Shown: positions 1 through 5,900, counted from the first letter of the stretch. The stretch: DNA of 6,755 nucleotides from Bacteroidales bacterium (GCA_031254735.1 JAIRTU010000149.1:1-6755), one strand, 5' to 3'. Notes: a model not told the origin generated them from the letters alone. Numbers and translations are program-made.

Positions 1-101
1 AGTGGCAGGGCGATATTCGTTTCGACATTATCTCTGTTCTTTTCTTTAAAGAACAAACCACAATAAACCACATCGAAGATGCTTTCGGTTGCACGTGGTA
101 A
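1..101 (+). CDS. yraN: YraN / UPF0102 family protein, C-terminal fragment
   Basis: Only the last 32 or so codons are present. The reading frame begins at base 3 and ends at a TAA at 99-101. The visible peptide reads WQGDIRFDIISVLFF, then INHIEDAFGCTW. An 'RFD-(hydrophobic)-I-S/A-V' strand followed by a short 'hI-x-x-AF' helix at the very end is how YraN/UPF0102 proteins finish. The family is about 120 residues long, has a predicted restriction-endonuclease-like fold and has no firmly established function; its catalytic-looking residues lie upstream of this window. No other frame in this segment stays open and looks like protein. The gene enters from the left, so its start and neighbours cannot be judged. 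Confidence is good for the family and limited by the small amount of sequence. Confidence 0.78.
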   Translation, partial: WQGDIRFDIISVLFFKEQTTINHIEDAFGCTW

Positions 102-155
102 AAGATTTTTTTAGATAAAAAAGAAAAAAACAGTGGATAACGAACAATGAATGCC

Positions 156-185
156 GTTTTTTTGTTGCATTGCCGGCAAAAAAAC
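156..185. repeat. Perfect 9-bp stem-loop (G-T7-G / C-A7-C)
   Basis: Bases 156-164 (GTTTTTTTG) and 177-185 (CAAAAAAAC) are exact reverse complements separated by a 12-base loop that contains the last part of a CCGG-rich block. G-U wobble and one G-C pair could lengthen the stem inward by three pairs in plus-strand RNA. Short G/C blocks at 153-156, 172-177 and 190-193 (GCCG, GCCGGC, GCCG) offer competing pairings. It is not followed by a T-run on the plus strand, so it is not a textbook terminator for yraN. On the minus strand it lies 8 or so bases after the predicted transcription start from the 200-230 promoter. Confidence 0.55.
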
Positions 186-199
186 ACCTGCCGATCTTA

Positions 200-230
200 C
201 AAAGATACCATATTTTTCGGAGATATGCAA
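200..230 (-). promoter_or_regulatory. Minus-strand Bacteroidota-type promoter without a downstream gene
   Basis: Read on the minus strand, bases 207-200 are TATCTTTG, an exact match to the Bacteroidota primary sigma factor -7 box TAnnTTTG. Bases 230-228 are TTG, with exactly 20 bases between the two, which fits the known -33/-7 spacing. A transcript would start near 193-195 and run leftward through a stem-loop (185-156) and a T-rich tract (130-117 on the minus strand) toward the 3' end of yraN, antisense to it. There is no credible minus-strand gene to receive it; the only small frame is a 19-codon one starting with an ATG just after the first G/C-rich block. The match is seen in the sequence; activity is inferred. 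Confidence 0.5.
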
Positions 231-361
231 GTTTTCTATGACTTTTTTTGATAAATTTTTTCCGGTAAAGCCGGCATTATTCACTATTCGTTATTCATCA
301 CAATTCGGATACCCATTTGCAAGGCGAAAGTCTTGGGTTGTTTTTTTTATTTGAAAAAAAT

Positions 362-393
362 CCTGTATATCCAAAATATTTATGCTATCTTTG
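362..393 (+). promoter_or_regulatory. Promoter for the exported protein at 474
   Basis: Bases 386-393 are TATCTTTG, an exact TAnnTTTG -7 box. At the expected distance (20 bases upstream) there is only CTG at 363-365, a two-of-three match to the -33 TTG. Transcription would begin near 398-400, giving a leader of about 75 bases before the ATG at 474. It is the only good -7 box between yraN and this gene. Confidence 0.5.
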
Positions 394-473
394 TAACGAG
401 GCATTTTGTTATGTTTTTTTAGTTGTAAATCAATTGTTTAATGTACTGACGAAAGTTGGGGAAATTATAAACC

Positions 474-1007
474 ATGTTGAAATTCAGGATTTTTCTTTTT
501 GTATCAGTAGTGTTTTTTATGGTACAGTCTTTTTCGCAAAATGCTCATTACAGCTATGCGATTTTTCGATATGAAGACCCTGATTCTATTGTGATGAGAG
601 TGGTGGGAGTTCCGGGATATGATTATGCTTTGGTAAATAAACAGGATTGTCGTGTATATATTAAAGATAGTGTATTTGTCAACAAACTAATCGATCGGCT
701 TAACAAATTGACTGTCGATACCAGCAACACAACATATTTACAGTTGGACGTTGCGTATCAATTAATTTGTCTTAAAACCGGTTACGGATATGATATTTTT
801 AATTCTTCCGGTTATGGCAATAGCTTATATCCTCGGATGGAACTAAATGGAAAACCGATGGTTGTAGACAGAAAATTACTAAAACTTTTAGATGAAATAG
901 TAAAAATACATAAGGAATTTAAAAAACCGCAATTTTTTCCAAAAGATAAAGTCTTGGAATTGTATAAAGATGAATTTTGGGATAATGTCGCACGTCCTAT
1001 ACCTTAA
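474..1007 (+). CDS. Small exported protein of unknown function
   Basis: 177 residues. Residues 1-22 form a signal peptide: K4/R5, then a long hydrophobic stretch with Phe and Val, ending in QSFSQ just before NAHYSY. There is no lipobox cysteine, so the product is predicted to be periplasmic or secreted rather than a lipoprotein. The mature part has a mixed beta/alpha look: a beta-rich first half (YEDPDSIVMRVVG, then YDYALV) and an amphipathic helix near 133-150 (RKLLKLLDEIVKIHKEFKK). I do not recognise a family or active site. The ATG at 474 is chosen because it places the signal peptide at the N-terminus and lies about 75 bases after the predicted transcription start. The frame stays open for 42 codons beyond its TAA (see findings). 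It is transcribed alone and converges on the gene at 1234-2220. Confidence 0.8.
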   Translation: MLKFRIFLFVSVVFFMVQSFSQNAHYSYAIFRYEDPDSIVMRVVGVPGYDYALVNKQDCRVYIKDSVFVNKLIDRLNKLTVDTSNTTYLQLDVAYQLICLKTGYGYDIFNSSGYGNSLYPRMELNGKPMVVDRKLLKLLDEIVKIHKEFKKPQFFPKDKVLELYKDEFWDNVARPIP

Positions 1008-1162
1008 CCGGCACTCGGTAAGGAGTTCAATGTTACGCGAAAAATACCACCAACCCTTCGAGATTTCAAAAAACCTCGAAAATTTAAATTCATGCAATCT
1101 TTTGACAATCAGGCAGTTGCGAATTTAACACAATGAAACCGCTTGCTTATTCGTTTTACATA

Positions 1163-1189
1163 GATCGGGGGATCGGTTTTTGCTTTTTT
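1163..1189 (+). terminator. Weak candidate terminator in the convergent gap
   Basis: GATC-GGGG-GATC at 1163-1174 can form a four-pair hairpin, and it is followed by two T-runs (1177-1181 and 1183-1190). CGGTTT just after the hairpin can also pair with AAACCG at 1135-1140 to make a larger, looser stem. The stem is very short and lies about 155 bases after the stop of the plus-strand gene, so this is tentative. No matching signal for the opposing gene was found; the TTCGAG/CTCGAA inverted repeat at 1057-1080 lacks a T-run on either side. Confidence 0.25.
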
Positions 1190-1233
1190 TAACCCTTAAT
1201 TCCCTCAAAATGCAACATCGCAAATGTAAAACG

Positions 1234-2220
1234 TTATTGGACAGGGGTATAAAATCGTCTTGTTTTCATTTCTCTTTTGGGAGGAAGTGGAGAGGGGTCT
1301 TTGCGGGACGGTTTCCCTCGCAGGTTGGTGGCGATCACATCCGGACGGAAAACCCATTTCCCCTCATTTTCCACAAAAGCACTGTTCAGACTTGATTCCG
1401 GCACCATAAATTGCGGTATCTCAACGAGCGACTCGTCCATGGGAATTAACTGATTGAAAACAATCATATCCGCATAAACGGTATCCGTCAAATATCTTCT
1501 TGTTTTTTTGTCTTTTGTTGCCGAACGTTTGGTATAAGCCTGAAAATCATATAATAATGTAAAGTGAGCATTTTTGGCATATTCAAACACAACACGTGTA
1601 GTGCGACTTTTGGAGTATCCTTTAAAAACCGTCGCCCCAAAGCTCGGTACGCCTCTTTTGTTGACGGTAACAATTTCTATAATTTTCTGTTGAGAGAAAA
1701 TATTTCCGCCGTTCCAACCCAACAGCGTGTAATAGGTTTTGGTACTTCCCTCCATTTCAATAAGTTTGGTGTATAAAGCGCCGTACCAATTGTTGCAGGT
1801 GAGCATTTGTGCCATAGGACTGTTGATTCTGCTCCACTTGTCGGTAAGTTGGCACAGTTTATAGGTTTTGGTTTCTTCGTCCAAGGTTTGGATAAATCCA
1901 AAATATTCGTGTACTTTTTGGTCGTTGATCAGATACCATGTAAAGATACGCAGTTTTTTATCTTTGGAAGTCAATACGGGAATGGTTTTCAAAGAATCAA
2001 AAGGATAAGAAAAAGAGTTTTTCAACCGCAAAGTCTCTTCCAATAAAGTTAACAGTTCTTCGTTTTTTTGATAGCGGATAATAATGTTGGGTTCGGCTAT
2101 CATGCTTTGATGAAGTCGGGCAATAGAATCTTCCAAAACAATAAAATCGACTTTTCGCTGAGTAAATCCATCGGTTAACATTGTCAGAAAGAAAACGATA
2201 ATCAAAAATATTTTTTTCAT
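1234..2220 (-). CDS. Exported protein of a conserved uncharacterised Bacteroidales type
   Basis: 328 residues from the ATG at 2220-2218. Starting further upstream (2340) would add 40 residues without protein-like character and would put the signal peptide in the interior. Residues 1-21 (MKKIFLIIVFFLTMLTDGFTQ) are a classic signal peptide with no lipobox. The mature protein has a helical start (about 25-70, with EELLTLLEETLRL), then a beta-rich core containing RIFTWYL (91-97), NNWYGALYTKLIE (143-155), YYTLLGWNGGN (163-173), KIIEIVTV (179-186), RVVFEYAKNAHFTLLYD (209-225) and GKWVFRPDVIATN (287-299). It ends in a basic, Pro-rich tail (300-328). From memory, the WYGALYYKLI / YTLLGWDGN / RVIFEY / F-x-GKWV pattern belongs to a widespread Bacteroidales family with no known function; I cannot name a Pfam entry. 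It is divergent from the acyl-CoA reductase gene, with 118 bases between start codons. No good -7 box was seen for it. Confidence 0.85.
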   Translation of the reverse strand: MKKIFLIIVFFLTMLTDGFTQRKVDFIVLEDSIARLHQSMIAEPNIIIRYQKNEELLTLLEETLRLKNSFSYPFDSLKTIPVLTSKDKKLRIFTWYLINDQKVHEYFGFIQTLDEETKTYKLCQLTDKWSRINSPMAQMLTCNNWYGALYTKLIEMEGSTKTYYTLLGWNGGNIFSQQKIIEIVTVNKRGVPSFGATVFKGYSKSRTTRVVFEYAKNAHFTLLYDFQAYTKRSATKDKKTRRYLTDTVYADMIVFNQLIPMDESLVEIPQFMVPESSLNSAFVENEGKWVFRPDVIATNLRGKPSRKDPSPLPPKREMKTRRFYTPVQ

Positions 2221-2253
2221 CTGCAAACGGTTTAATGTTCTATTAACGAAACA

Positions 2254-2284
2254 TTGTCGGAACTTAGTATTTTTATTACCTTTG
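2254..2284 (+). promoter_or_regulatory. Promoter for the acyl-CoA reductase gene
   Basis: TTG at 2254-2256, a 20-base spacer, and TACCTTTG at 2277-2284 form a full match to the Bacteroidota -33/-7 promoter. Transcription would begin near 2290-2291. This excludes the TTG at 2282 as a start codon and leaves a leader of about 50 bases, A-rich just before the ATG at 2339, as is usual for ribosome binding in this phylum. Confidence 0.65.
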
Positions 2285-2338
2285 CAAAACATGGTAAAAG
2301 TCTGTAACGAAACAAAATATTCAACAAATAAACAACAC

Positions 2339-3388
2339 ATGACTATTGATGAACGGATTCTTGCTTTTCAAGCACTTTCGGTGGCTTTGGAAGACACATT
2401 GCAAGGAAAAGGAAATGAAAAATTGATCCGACAAACGGCAAACGAACATACGTTCAATACGTGGTTTATTCCCGATTTTGTTCGGGAAGCTGTTTCTGCA
2501 ATAGCCAAGATGCTTGCAGGCAATCATCTGCATCAATGGATTTTTCCTTATCGGCACGACTTGGAAAACCGGGAACGTCTGCAACGTATCGGGGTGATCA
2601 TGGCGGGGAATATTCCGTTGGCGGGGTTTCACGATTTTTTGTCGGTGTTGATCAGTGGAAATATATTTGTCGGAAAATTGTCGTCCAACGATGCTCATCT
2701 GCTGCCGATTGTTGGAGAAATGCTTTGCGAGACAGAACCTCGTTTTTCCGACAGAATAGTGTTTTGTTCCGAAAAATTGACAGCGGTCGACAAGGTTATT
2801 GCAAGCGGCGACAACAATTCCGCCCGATATTTTTCGTATTATTTTCAAAAATATCCGTCCATTATTCGCAAGCATTGCAACAGTGCAGCCGTTTTGAATG
2901 GAAAAGAATCGAAAGAAGAGCTTCAAAAGTTGGCAGACGATATTTTTCTTTATTTTGGTTTGGGGTGCAGAAGTGTTTCCAAAATATATATTCCTCACCG
3001 TTATGATTTTACAAATCTTTTCCAAGCACTTGACACATATCGGGAAATCGTTGGGCAACATCATAAATATTTGAACAATCTGGAATATCAAAAAACCGTT
3101 CATTTGTTGAATATGATTCCGTTTTTGGATCAGGGATTGACAATTTTCAAAGAAAACAACTCGCTTGCTTCTCCTGTCGGAGTAATTCATTATCAATATT
3201 ACGACGACATTTATGCGGTAGAAAAAGAAATTCTTTCGCTTGGCGAAGAGTTGCAATGTTGCGTAAGCAATGCGTTGAAAAATGCTTCTTTTTTCCCTTT
3301 GGGGCAATCGCAATACCCGCAACTGAACAATTATGCAAACCAAACAGACACGATAGCATTTTTATTTAAAGAGCAGGCAACGAAATAG
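2339..3388 (+). CDS. LuxC-family acyl-CoA reductase
   Basis: 349 residues. LuxC-family enzymes (aldehyde-dehydrogenase fold) reduce a fatty acyl-CoA or acyl-enzyme to the fatty aldehyde with NADPH through a cysteine thioester; they act in the cytoplasm. Landmarks seen: the conserved block GVIMAGNIPLAGFHDFLSVLISGN (85-108), which in this family carries the glycine-rich nucleotide-site region; VIASGDNNSARYFSYYF (153-169), resembling the aldehyde-dehydrogenase cofactor loop; RKHCNSAAVL (177-186); and YFGLGCRSVSKIYIP (205-219), where C210 is the likely catalytic cysteine by position. The tail YANQTDTIAFL (332-342) is also typical. The length is shorter than Vibrio LuxC (about 480) but usual for Bacteroidota members. 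The start at 2339 gives the N-terminus MTIDERILAF; the in-frame ATG at 2291 sits at the predicted transcription start. No luxD, luxE, ferredoxin or serC lies beside it here. The substrate is unknown. Confidence 0.88.
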   Translation: MTIDERILAFQALSVALEDTLQGKGNEKLIRQTANEHTFNTWFIPDFVREAVSAIAKMLAGNHLHQWIFPYRHDLENRERLQRIGVIMAGNIPLAGFHDFLSVLISGNIFVGKLSSNDAHLLPIVGEMLCETEPRFSDRIVFCSEKLTAVDKVIASGDNNSARYFSYYFQKYPSIIRKHCNSAAVLNGKESKEELQKLADDIFLYFGLGCRSVSKIYIPHRYDFTNLFQALDTYREIVGQHHKYLNNLEYQKTVHLLNMIPFLDQGLTIFKENNSLASPVGVIHYQYYDDIYAVEKEILSLGEELQCCVSNALKNASFFPLGQSQYPQLNNYANQTDTIAFLFKEQATK

Positions 3389-3436
3389 GTCTTTTTTGTA
3401 TCATATCAAAAATTAATCATTTAAAAACAGTACAAT

Positions 3437-5752
3437 ATGAGCAAAATATTTTTATTTTTCAGTCTGACATTCTTGCTTTTCCCTTATTGCGCAAATTCTC
3501 AATGCCCGAATTTGAATTTATCTATGGCCAATTTTACTTATTGGCAATGTTATACAGGAAGTTGTGCCAACGGCGTGGACAGTGTTTATAAAACTGCACC
3601 TGTTGCGGGAAAACATACGATGTATGGCAATCCCTACGGTTTCTTGCTCCCGGACGAACAATGTTCGTCAATTAGAAAAGTACCCGGAGGGTTTATATAC
3701 TCCGTAAAGATAGGAAATAGTACGGCATCTTCCGAAATAAACGGCATAGAATATACCTTAACGGTAGACAGTTTCAATACTTCATTGATCATTCATTTTG
3801 CATTTGTATTGGGATACGATACCAATTGTTCTCCCGAAGAGCAAGCCCGATTTTCGGTGATAATAAGAGATACTAATGATGTGCCATTGCAAAATCTTCC
3901 CGGCGGACAATTACACGTTGTTGCTTCTCCCGAATTGGACAATTTGGATTGTCAAGATTCTAATATGATTGCAAAAAAATGGACGACAATAGGATACGGT
4001 CTGGATCATTTAATCGGGCAGACCATAAAAATTTATTTGGAAGTAAGAGACGGTTCTACCGGAAATCGTTTTGGATATGCCTATGTAGTAGCAGAGTGCA
4101 GTCAGAAGTATAAAGAAGTGTCAATATGCAACGGGACAGTACGCGATAATCTGCGTTTACATACGCCGGAAGGTTTTATGTACCATAAATGGACACGCAG
4201 TTCGGATACTGCCTGGACGATTGAAGGCGCCGGTGTGCAAAACAATCGAATTATAATTGGAGATGCTTGTGACGGAGAAATATTTACTTGCGAGTTGACG
4301 TCTGCTTGGGGAAATTTATACAGCTCTGCCATGTATGTTGCTGTTAAAGAAACAACGATGCAGCCGATTTTCCAATATGGAATTTTAGAAAACGGATGCG
4401 TGTACTTTGCAAAACATAATTACCGCAATTGGTACGACACCTGCACTCGCACGGCTACTTTTGTTGATCTTTCAACGGTTACCGGCGGCACAAAATCATC
4501 TATTCGGTGGAAAATTAATGATTTGAATATTACTTCCGCCGATTCGTTATTCACCTGTCAATTTCCCAATCCCGAAGAAGACTCTGTTACTTATCTGATA
4601 GATTTGGAGGTGTGGACAAAAAACAAATGTTCAAAGTTGTCAGAGCAAAGAGAAGAACATTATATTACCATTTACCGTACACCGGAAGTCCGTATCGTAC
4701 GGTCTAAAACCTTTTCTGCAAAAGGAGAAGAAAAATTGACGGCAGGTTTGAATGATAGCAGGATTTCGTCGTATCAATGGAGTTGGAAATTGGACGATAA
4801 TTCTACAGGATCAAATAATATCGATACTCTATTGACTGTTTCACAAAAAGGAATCTATTGGATAGACGTTTGGACAAAAAACAACTGTCATTTGTCCGAT
4901 ACCGTACGTCTTCCCGGAGTAAAAACATTTTTTCAATACGGAATAGCAGATGAAAACGGACATGTAGATTTTGAAAGCAACCACGAAAACCGCTACGACA
5001 CATGCGATCGGAAAGTAACTTTTGTCGATTTATCAACATTATATGATGTAAAAATAAAATCCCGGACATGGAAAATAGAAGGAGTTAATACCGTTTTCAC
5101 AGATTCGATTTTCACGTTTCAATTTCCGGATTATAACAAACCGACAACCCATACCGTATCTTTAACCATAGTAACAAGAGATAATGATGTTGAAATATAT
5201 GAAGATTCCATTACCATATTTCCTTATCCCAAAGTGGATATACTGTTGGCAGGCTCTTTGGACGAAAACGGTGAAGCGATGTTGATTCCTGTTTCCTTAC
5301 AGGGAAATTTTGTGTCGTATCAATGGTATTGGAGATTAGAAATGGGACATACCGGTTTCAGCAGAGAAGATACATTATCAATAACAGAACCCGGCATTTA
5401 TTTTCTGACCGTCAAAGATGATAAAACATGCCTTGCCATGGATACTGTTATTGTCGAAAAGAAAATATCCGTAAAAGAATTGACTTCTTTGTTGTTTTCT
5501 TTGGGACAAAATATTCCCAATCCCGCAAACAATATTACGGTTATTCCTTTTTCTTTGCCAAACGACGGAAATGTAGAGTTTGAATTATTTTCCACATCGG
5601 GGCAATTATTAAATAAAGAGACGATTGCCGCTTTGAAAGGAAATAATCAATTTGAATATAACACAACTCATTTGCCTGTGGGAATATATTACTATTCGGT
5701 CAAATACAGTGGTCAACGTCTATTTCGGAAAATGCTGGTAAAAAAAGAATAA
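3437..5752 (+). CDS. T9SS-sorted surface protein with tandem PKD/Ig-like units
   Basis: 771 residues. In order: signal peptide 1-22 (hydrophobic Phe/Leu core, ending CANSQ; no lipobox); an N-terminal beta-rich module at about 23-221 starting CPNLNLSMANFTYWQCYTG and ending FGYAYVVAEC, a pattern I recall at the head of other Bacteroidota PKD/adhesin-like proteins; an Ig-like segment at 223-304 (CNGTVRDNLRLHTPEGFMYHKWT to FTCELTS); two homologous units at 312-493 and 499-674; and a C-terminal type IX sorting domain at 684-771 (NIPNPANN, then LFSTSGQLL, LPVGIYYYSV, LFRKMLVKK). The sorting domain directs export across the outer membrane by the T9SS, usually followed by its removal and attachment to the surface. 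No enzyme motif is seen, so an adhesive or structural role is inferred. The ATG at 3437 follows the acyl-CoA reductase stop by 48 bases; no clear promoter lies between, so co-transcription is possible. Confidence 0.85.
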   Translation: MSKIFLFFSLTFLLFPYCANSQCPNLNLSMANFTYWQCYTGSCANGVDSVYKTAPVAGKHTMYGNPYGFLLPDEQCSSIRKVPGGFIYSVKIGNSTASSEINGIEYTLTVDSFNTSLIIHFAFVLGYDTNCSPEEQARFSVIIRDTNDVPLQNLPGGQLHVVASPELDNLDCQDSNMIAKKWTTIGYGLDHLIGQTIKIYLEVRDGSTGNRFGYAYVVAECSQKYKEVSICNGTVRDNLRLHTPEGFMYHKWTRSSDTAWTIEGAGVQNNRIIIGDACDGEIFTCELTSAWGNLYSSAMYVAVKETTMQPIFQYGILENGCVYFAKHNYRNWYDTCTRTATFVDLSTVTGGTKSSIRWKINDLNITSADSLFTCQFPNPEEDSVTYLIDLEVWTKNKCSKLSEQREEHYITIYRTPEVRIVRSKTFSAKGEEKLTAGLNDSRISSYQWSWKLDDNSTGSNNIDTLLTVSQKGIYWIDVWTKNNCHLSDTVRLPGVKTFFQYGIADENGHVDFESNHENRYDTCDRKVTFVDLSTLYDVKIKSRTWKIEGVNTVFTDSIFTFQFPDYNKPTTHTVSLTIVTRDNDVEIYEDSITIFPYPKVDILLAGSLDENGEAMLIPVSLQGNFVSYQWYWRLEMGHTGFSREDTLSITEPGIYFLTVKDDKTCLAMDTVIVEKKISVKELTSLLFSLGQNIPNPANNITVIPFSLPNDGNVEFELFSTSGQLLNKETIAALKGNNQFEYNTTHLPVGIYYYSVKYSGQRLFRKMLVKKE
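4370..4915 (+). repeat. Protein-level tandem unit 1 of the surface protein
   Basis: This encodes residues 312-493. It begins FQYGILENG, has YDTC (333-336) and TFVDLST (341-347), then a WKI strand (358-360), a PKD-like strand pattern ending HYITIY, and a second subdomain with SYQWSWKLD (445-453), DTLLTV and KGIYWIDV (471-478). Unit 2 shows the same landmarks at offsets of 187 residues in the first half and about 182 in the second, so the copies differ by small deletions. Confidence 0.75.
4931..5458 (+). repeat. Protein-level tandem unit 2 of the surface protein
   Basis: This encodes residues 499-674, with FQYGIADENG, YDTC (520-523), TFVDLST (528-534), WKIEG, SITIFPYP, SYQWYWRLE (627-635), DTLSIT and PGIYFLTV (652-659). 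The match to unit 1 is clear at the protein level but only patchy at the DNA level, which points to an old duplication rather than a recent slippage event. Confidence 0.75.
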
Positions 5753-5768
5753 AACGATTTATTGTTCT

Positions 5769-5789
5769 AACCTCTTAAAAAAGAGCGTT
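5769..5789 (+). terminator. Weak hairpin after the surface protein gene
   Basis: CTCTT-AAAA-AAGAG at 5772-5785 forms a five-pair stem, extended by AAC/GTT with one bulged C. It starts 17 bases after the stop codon. The following sequence is T-rich but interrupted by G (CTTGTTGTTG), so it is not a canonical intrinsic terminator. Confidence 0.3.
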
Positions 5790-5869
5790 CTTGTTGTTGT
5801 TGCTGTTTTTGCAAAAGTTTTTTTTAGGCGGCATGTGCGATTTTCGGGTCGTTGTCTTTTGGCATGTTA

Positions 5870-5900
5870 TTTGTCTTTTCAAAAGTATAATTTATTTGTT
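5870..5900 (+). promoter_or_regulatory. Tentative promoter for the YtxH operon
   Basis: TTTG at 5870-5873 could serve as the -33 box. At the right distance, 5893 onward reads TATTTGTTT, which keeps TA and a following T-rich block but does not match TAnnTTTG exactly. The ATG follows at 5927. No better candidate exists in the 174-base gap, and the hairpin after the previous gene suggests a new transcription unit, but the call is weak. Confidence 0.25.

Larger units (their letters stand above)
135..298. repeat. Imperfect inverted repeat enclosing ~115 bp
   Basis: The left arm, 135-156 (GGATAACGAACAATGAATGCCG), matches the reverse complement of 272-296 with three substitutions and one 3-base gap. 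Both arms end inward in GCCG. No target-site duplication is obvious outside the arms, and no transposase is encoded between them. It may be a small palindromic repeat element, a remnant of a miniature element, or chance similarity of the 'GAATAACGAA / AGTGAAT' phrases that are frequent in AT-rich intergenic DNA. The similarity is visible directly; its nature is not established. Confidence 0.4.
102..473. other. Intergenic region with regulatory and repeat signals, no convincing gene
   Basis: This is 372 bases of AT-rich sequence between the yraN end and the start of the exported protein at 474. The open frames here (for example 151-354 on +) have low-complexity Phe/Lys-rich translations with no signal peptide or recognisable motif, and they run across promoter boxes, so I do not call them genes. 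What it does hold is a plus-strand -7 box at 386-393, a minus-strand TTG/TATCTTTG promoter at 200-230, a stem-loop at 156-185, an imperfect inverted repeat with arms at 135-156 and 272-296, and A/T homopolymer runs at 117-130 and 341-348. These are listed separately. Confidence 0.7.

Noticed and set aside
151..354. 67-codon open frame upstream of the first exported protein
   Set aside because: The low-complexity Phe/Lys translation spans an inverted repeat and a minus-strand promoter, with no plus-strand promoter or conserved motif.
1057..1080. TTCGAG / CTCGAA inverted repeat as a terminator
   Set aside because: The stem is only six pairs with a 12-base loop, and no T-run follows it on either strand.
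888..1097. 69-codon minus-strand open frame at the end of the exported protein gene
   Set aside because: It is mostly antisense to the 474-1007 gene and has a biased Phe/Arg/Ile composition and no start signals.
1221..1228. Minus-strand TACATTTG resembling a -7 box
   Set aside because: There is no TTG at the required distance, and it lies just after the end of a minus-strand gene with no gene ahead of it.
2461..3006. 181-codon open frame on + overlapping the acyl-CoA reductase gene
   Set aside because: It is a shifted frame inside a well-supported gene, with Cys/Arg/Ser/Phe-rich translation and no separate promoter.
2321..3343. 340-codon open frame antisense to the acyl-CoA reductase gene
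   Set aside because: It is in exact codon register with the sense gene and exists because that gene avoids TTA, CTA and TCA. Its translation is rich in Cys, Arg, Gln and Ile with no domain-like pattern, while the sense frame is a clear family member.
3437..3505. Lipoprotein signal for the surface protein
   Set aside because: The cysteines near the cleavage site (C18, C23) are not preceded by a lipobox pattern. A signal peptidase I site fits better with a T9SS cargo.
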